This document shows, in pieces, positions 60,490 to 64,000 of a stretch of 64,000 nt of DNA. Position 1 is the first letter of the stretch; every line of letters starts with the position of its first letter. The notes under the pieces are model-generated. The model did not search any database and had not been told where the DNA came from. It was given only the letters and a program-made list of their open reading frames with translations. This DNA is from Loxodes magnus (Eukaryota > Ciliophora > Karyorelictea > Loxodida > Loxodidae): the NCBI GenBank assembly GCA_946699065.1, contig CAMPDV010000143.1, positions 558,001 to 622,000 of the forward strand, written 5' to 3'. A program made the translations under genes and the position numbers.

Positions 60490-61884
60490 TCAGTTATTAC
60501 TTTTAATACTTCTATAACTCAATTTTTCTAAATCAATCCTCATTATTGAAACTCTTGGCTATTCTACAGCAAAAACATATCCATAGTTATTTCTTATTTT
60601 CATCTCCATCAAAGTTTCAACATCTTTAAAAATTTAACTTTATTGCCATTATTATTTGCTTCTTTTATATATTCTTCTTGAATATTCTTTCGTAGAACAA
60701 TTTTTACCACCTCCAAAAATTACAAGAGGCTCTAAAGAAACTATAGGCATAGAAACACTTTCAGGAAGATTTAAATTTTACTTACTCCATCTATCATTCT
60801 ATATTTTATATTTTCATATATCTTTTAAAGATTTTACTTTCTAATTTACGCCTCCAAAAGAATAAATATTTTATTCATCTTTATCTACTACTAAAGTTTA
60901 ACATGCTATTTAAAATGGAAACTAAGTACTGTTTTATCATTTACTTTAGTTTTCTATCTTTAACTTTTCTACTGATTATAAAGCTTGATAATTATTAGTA
61001 AATCCTCCAACCACATATAGATATTTTTAAGCAACTGCTATTCCAAAGTAACCTCTTCCCTCATTTAGATCACTAAGTTTTATACTATTACCTTCATAAT
61101 CAAACTATCAAGTTTCTTTTATTCCTTTCTTTTAATTTATGTTTAATCCTCCAATTAAATATAACTTATTTTAATGCTCTATACTTTTACTAGCGTCTGG
61201 AATTATAATTTAAACTTAGACTTATCGTATTTACTCTGTTTAAATATTAAATAAACTTAATTTTTAAATTCCATAATCAAAGAAGTGAATATAGTTAGAT
61301 TATATAAAGTGTTAGCTTAGTTTATCTTAATTAGTCTAAATCTTATTTGGTTACTTAGTGTTGTATTATAGTTTTTATCTTATTAGATTGTAAGTTAATT
61401 TAGACTTTAGTATTGTAGGTGGTTATTCGTTATATTAGAGTATAGTTGGTTTTAGTGATTAGTAGAATTAGATAATATTTGAGTGTTATTTTTGGTAGAT
61501 AAATGTTGGTTAATGATTGATGATGATATTAGTTAGTGGTATTATGAGAGTATTACTAATGTTTGATTATTTGGTTGTAATGGTTTTAGATTTTTCCATA
61601 ATTTACCTCCTTATCTCTTTTAATTTCTATCTAGCATCTTAAATCTTTTATATGTATTATTAGTTTTAAAATATCACTCTTATTAAATCACTTTCTTAAG
61701 GTAAATCATCAAATCTAAAATGGAATCCTTTTTAACAAATAGGACATTACATTATGCCTTATAATCAGTACTGAGTATTCAAACACAAACCACAGTAAAT
61801 ATGTCCACAAGGTAAGACAGTTGGAAGAGCATTAGTTAAGTTGTAATCTTCTAAGCAGATTAAGCATTTTGGTAACGCTTACAT
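60490..61884 (-). CDS. RING-kelch protein, copy 2
   Basis: 464 residues, ATG 61884 to TGA 60492-60490, the same length as copy 1 and fully open. The RING finger and linker are nearly the same as copy 1. The kelch half has mostly conservative changes (for example YLYVVGGFTNNYQ against YLYVVGGSTSNYQ, IYSFGGVNQ against IYSFGGLNQ). The Trp in KETWQ is TGA here (61110-61108) but TGG in copy 1 at the same offset. Both copies terminate at TGA in the same position, supporting TGA as the real stop. Probable ubiquitin ligase, as for copy 1. Conserved length and conservative substitutions suggest both copies are, or recently were, functional. Confidence 0.87.
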
Positions 61885-62179
61885 TTTTATTATTATTTAG
61901 ACTACAAAAGCTATAAAGCTAATTTATAACAGTTACCATCAAAAATACTGTCAATAGTATCTAAAACTACATTATTACTTTATTTACATACATTAAATAA
62001 TGCTAGCATATTATATCAAGTAGAAATATCATATTCTGCATGCCGCCAATCTTAGATTGAGACTACTTGGTAAATTTAATAAAGGTATGAAAAAGCTCTA
62101 TAACTTAATCAGATTTTTTTATTATTTTTAAGAAAAACGTTTCTGTCGCAAAGTCTTTATACTACTAGGAGGAATGCAC

Positions 62180-63440
62180 AAAAATAAGGGATAGAAATGT
62201 TAAAGCTAAGTAACCTATTAAAAAAAGTAGGTATTTCAGAACATCAAATCAGACAACAGCTCTTTGCAAATCATTGTAATGGAAGAAGAAAAGAACAAGT
62301 AAATTCCATAAAATGAGAATACGCATTTCAAAACTGCTAAAGATTAGGAGTTAATTATTTAATAAATTTTTAGAAGAAAAATATTACAACCAAAGACTCA
62401 GCCTCGCAGAAATCCAAGAAAATGAAATAGTTCAAGCATTTATCAGATATCTGAATTAAGAATATGGTAAAAATATTTAGAGTATGAAATTCCTTCGGAC
62501 AGGAATAATTATTATATTATTTGAAAATAAGTAAACACTCACACAATTCGGAAATAATTAAACATTGAAGTTTAGAAACTTTTTAATGCCAAAAGAGCAA
62601 AGGAACATAGAGGAATTCTATAACATTAAGAACTACCCGATTCATTTAAAAATTAGCATCTATTCAAGTTTGAAACAGGTAGAAACCCATCTATAGCAGT
62701 ACGGAAAAATAGTATACAGAGATCGGAACCGTAAAAGGTACAACGTGAGCCAATAGGAAACTGAAAACTTATTTAGAATTGAAGAAGATTAAAGATGCAG
62801 AAAATATATCAGATAAGTTAGACGAAGAAGGTATAAGTACTTACTTGAATCACCCATCAATTTTGAAAATGTATGAACTGTAACAAAAAGGGCATACTAC
62901 AAATTAATACTTAAGAAAAAAGTTATAAAGTTTAGCAATTAAAAATGCATTTGGAAATCAGGAATAAAATACCTTATTATAAAGAGAAACAGATCGTGAA
63001 GGAAAAGAAAGTGAAGAAAACTGAAGAGAATTAACCTTCAAATAGAATTCCACCCCTATTTTTATTAAAGACAACAAATTTAAGCCATACTAAAGTTACA
63101 TTAAAAGCGATCGACTTGAATAGATACTTAACTACAAAATTAAATAAATAAAACTATGACGAAACTATCAATTTCACAAAAAACAGAAGTAAAATAGGAA
63201 ATATGGCAAAATAACTGAAACAACTAGAAAGCAGTGACAGGAAGGAAATATACATAAACACAGCACTGTCTCAAAAAATATATATAATGGCAAGGAAGAT
63301 AATATCGAGTAAAAAGATGGAAGACATAAGTACAGGAAAAATAATAAACGTTAGAAAGATTTATTTTCACGCTTTTAAAGAAGAGGAAGCAAAAAATGCA
63401 GTTAGGAGAATCTAGAAAAATAGGAAGTACAAAAAAGATT
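62180..63440 (+). mobile_element. LINE ORF1 with RRM-like domain, copy 2
   Basis: The best-preserved ORF1 of the LINE. A helical segment (HQIRQQLFANHCNGRRKEQ near 62250) is followed by an unbroken frame at about 62483-62820. That frame reads MKFLRTGIIIILFENKQTLT, then FRNFLMPKEQRNIEEFYNIK, then YPIHLKISIYSSLKQVETHL and YGKIVYRDRNRKRYNVSQQE. The strand-helix-strand order with YPIHLKISIYSS and YGKIVYRDRNRKRY recalls RRM domains of L1-type ORF1 proteins, which coat the element RNA. The match to copy 1 stops near 63440 and no endonuclease follows, so this copy is truncated. It is divergent from the RING-kelch gene. Confidence 0.65.
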
Positions 63441-64000
63441 AATATAAATTAATCAATTAATTAAGTTAGCCTGGTACCACTATTGTTTAGTTCACCACGA
63501 AAAAATAAAGAAACCAAATTTAATTATTAATAATAGTTTAGAAATGTTTCTAGCTTCATCTGGTCTCTTTGATTCTTATCTTCTTCTCTCCGTTTTTATA
63601 ATCAAAATTGATTGTTTTCACTCTTTAAATTATTGTAATTCTTGCAAAGGCTGGAGTTAGAGAACATTCCACTATTTGTGTCAAATGACCCAATTAGGAT
63701 AAATTCTTCTAAAAATAGTTATTGTGATCTCAGTCATTTCTTCGTTATATTCTAAATTCCTGATTAGAATAGCGAGATGTAAAATCAGGATAACTCTGAG
63801 ATCTGGCTTTCGACTCCCTCTAGTCGAATTCTCGTACCGATAGAGAGAACCCTCAAACAAGTAAGGTTTGTCACACAATGGGCGTTCTTACTTGTTTATG
63901 GTGGCATTTTACAAGAGTACTTACAGTGCAGACATGATTGCGCCGGATCGCCTACTTGGTAGACTAGAAACCAGAATCCATTTAAAAATGAATATATAAT
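63441..64000. other. Unassigned, less AT-rich segment at the window edge
   Basis: After the LINE match ends, the sequence is unrelated to copy 1 and visibly richer in G and C from about 63740 to 63970. I searched by eye for tRNA, 5S rRNA and the repeats of this window and saw none. Confidence 0.3.

Larger units (their letters stand above)
59660..63440. repeat. Large duplicated block, copy 2
   Basis: Same content and orientation as 34468-39940 but without the two retroelement insertions, so it shows the pre-insertion state. The right end of the match is near 63440, within the LINE ORF1 tail. Confidence 0.8.

Noticed and set aside
63780..63960. Possible tRNA or 5S rRNA gene
   Set aside because: No acceptor stem, anticodon loop or matching internal promoter boxes could be aligned by eye.

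Overview
This looks like nuclear DNA of a ciliate with a non-standard genetic code. The sequence is very AT-rich. Read with the standard code it holds only scattered short frames. Read with TAA and TAG as glutamine and TGA as tryptophan, long proteins with recognisable domains appear: RING, B-box, kelch, WD40, leucine-rich repeats, a 10-TM transporter and a receptor with a ligand-binding ectodomain. TGA falls on the diagnostic tryptophans of WD40 and kelch repeats, yet the same genes end at TGA where the domain ends. TGA is therefore both sense and stop. That matches the code described for karyorelictean ciliates (NCBI table 27, e.g. Loxodes); the Condylostoma-type code (table 28) is the alternative. 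Several frame switches are resolved by tiny GT-AG introns of 19-22 nt. Because only TGA can close a frame, chance open frames are long. I relied on conserved motifs, TGA scarcity and G-rich first codon positions; gene ends are often uncertain.

Layout. 1-24 kb is gene-dense: a partial unknown gene; a leucine-rich repeat protein (-) divergent from a B-box/RING protein (+); a frame-broken coiled-coil gene (-); a 10-TM EamA-like transporter (-); then a plus-strand row of an unknown protein, a receptor-like protein of about 1,500 residues (signal peptide, periplasmic-binding-type ectodomain, polytopic membrane domain with an EF-hand-like loop), a B-box/kelch protein and a further large membrane-associated protein. 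24-36 kb is extremely AT-rich and full of decayed retroelements that encode only a gag-like ORF1 (coiled coil plus CCHC knuckle), with a WD40 gene among them. 34.5-41.3 kb carries an intact RING-kelch gene (-) next to a LINE (ORF1 with RRM-like domain, then an endonuclease). 42.5-50.1 kb is again genic: two minus-strand unknown proteins, a large multi-intron membrane protein and a WD40 gene. 50.6-59.6 kb is retroelement debris. 59.7-63.4 kb is a second copy of the RING-kelch/LINE block, with a second intact RING-kelch gene.

Functionally, the legible genes suggest sensing at the cell surface (receptor-like proteins) and probable ubiquitin ligation (B-box, RING and kelch proteins). No rRNA, tRNA, CRISPR or bacterial-type operon was seen. 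The most unusual observations are the dual-meaning TGA, with a direct TGG/TGA swap between two paralogues; a family of short retroelements encoding only a gag-like protein; and a short interspersed element whose conserved core keeps two stems by compensatory changes.
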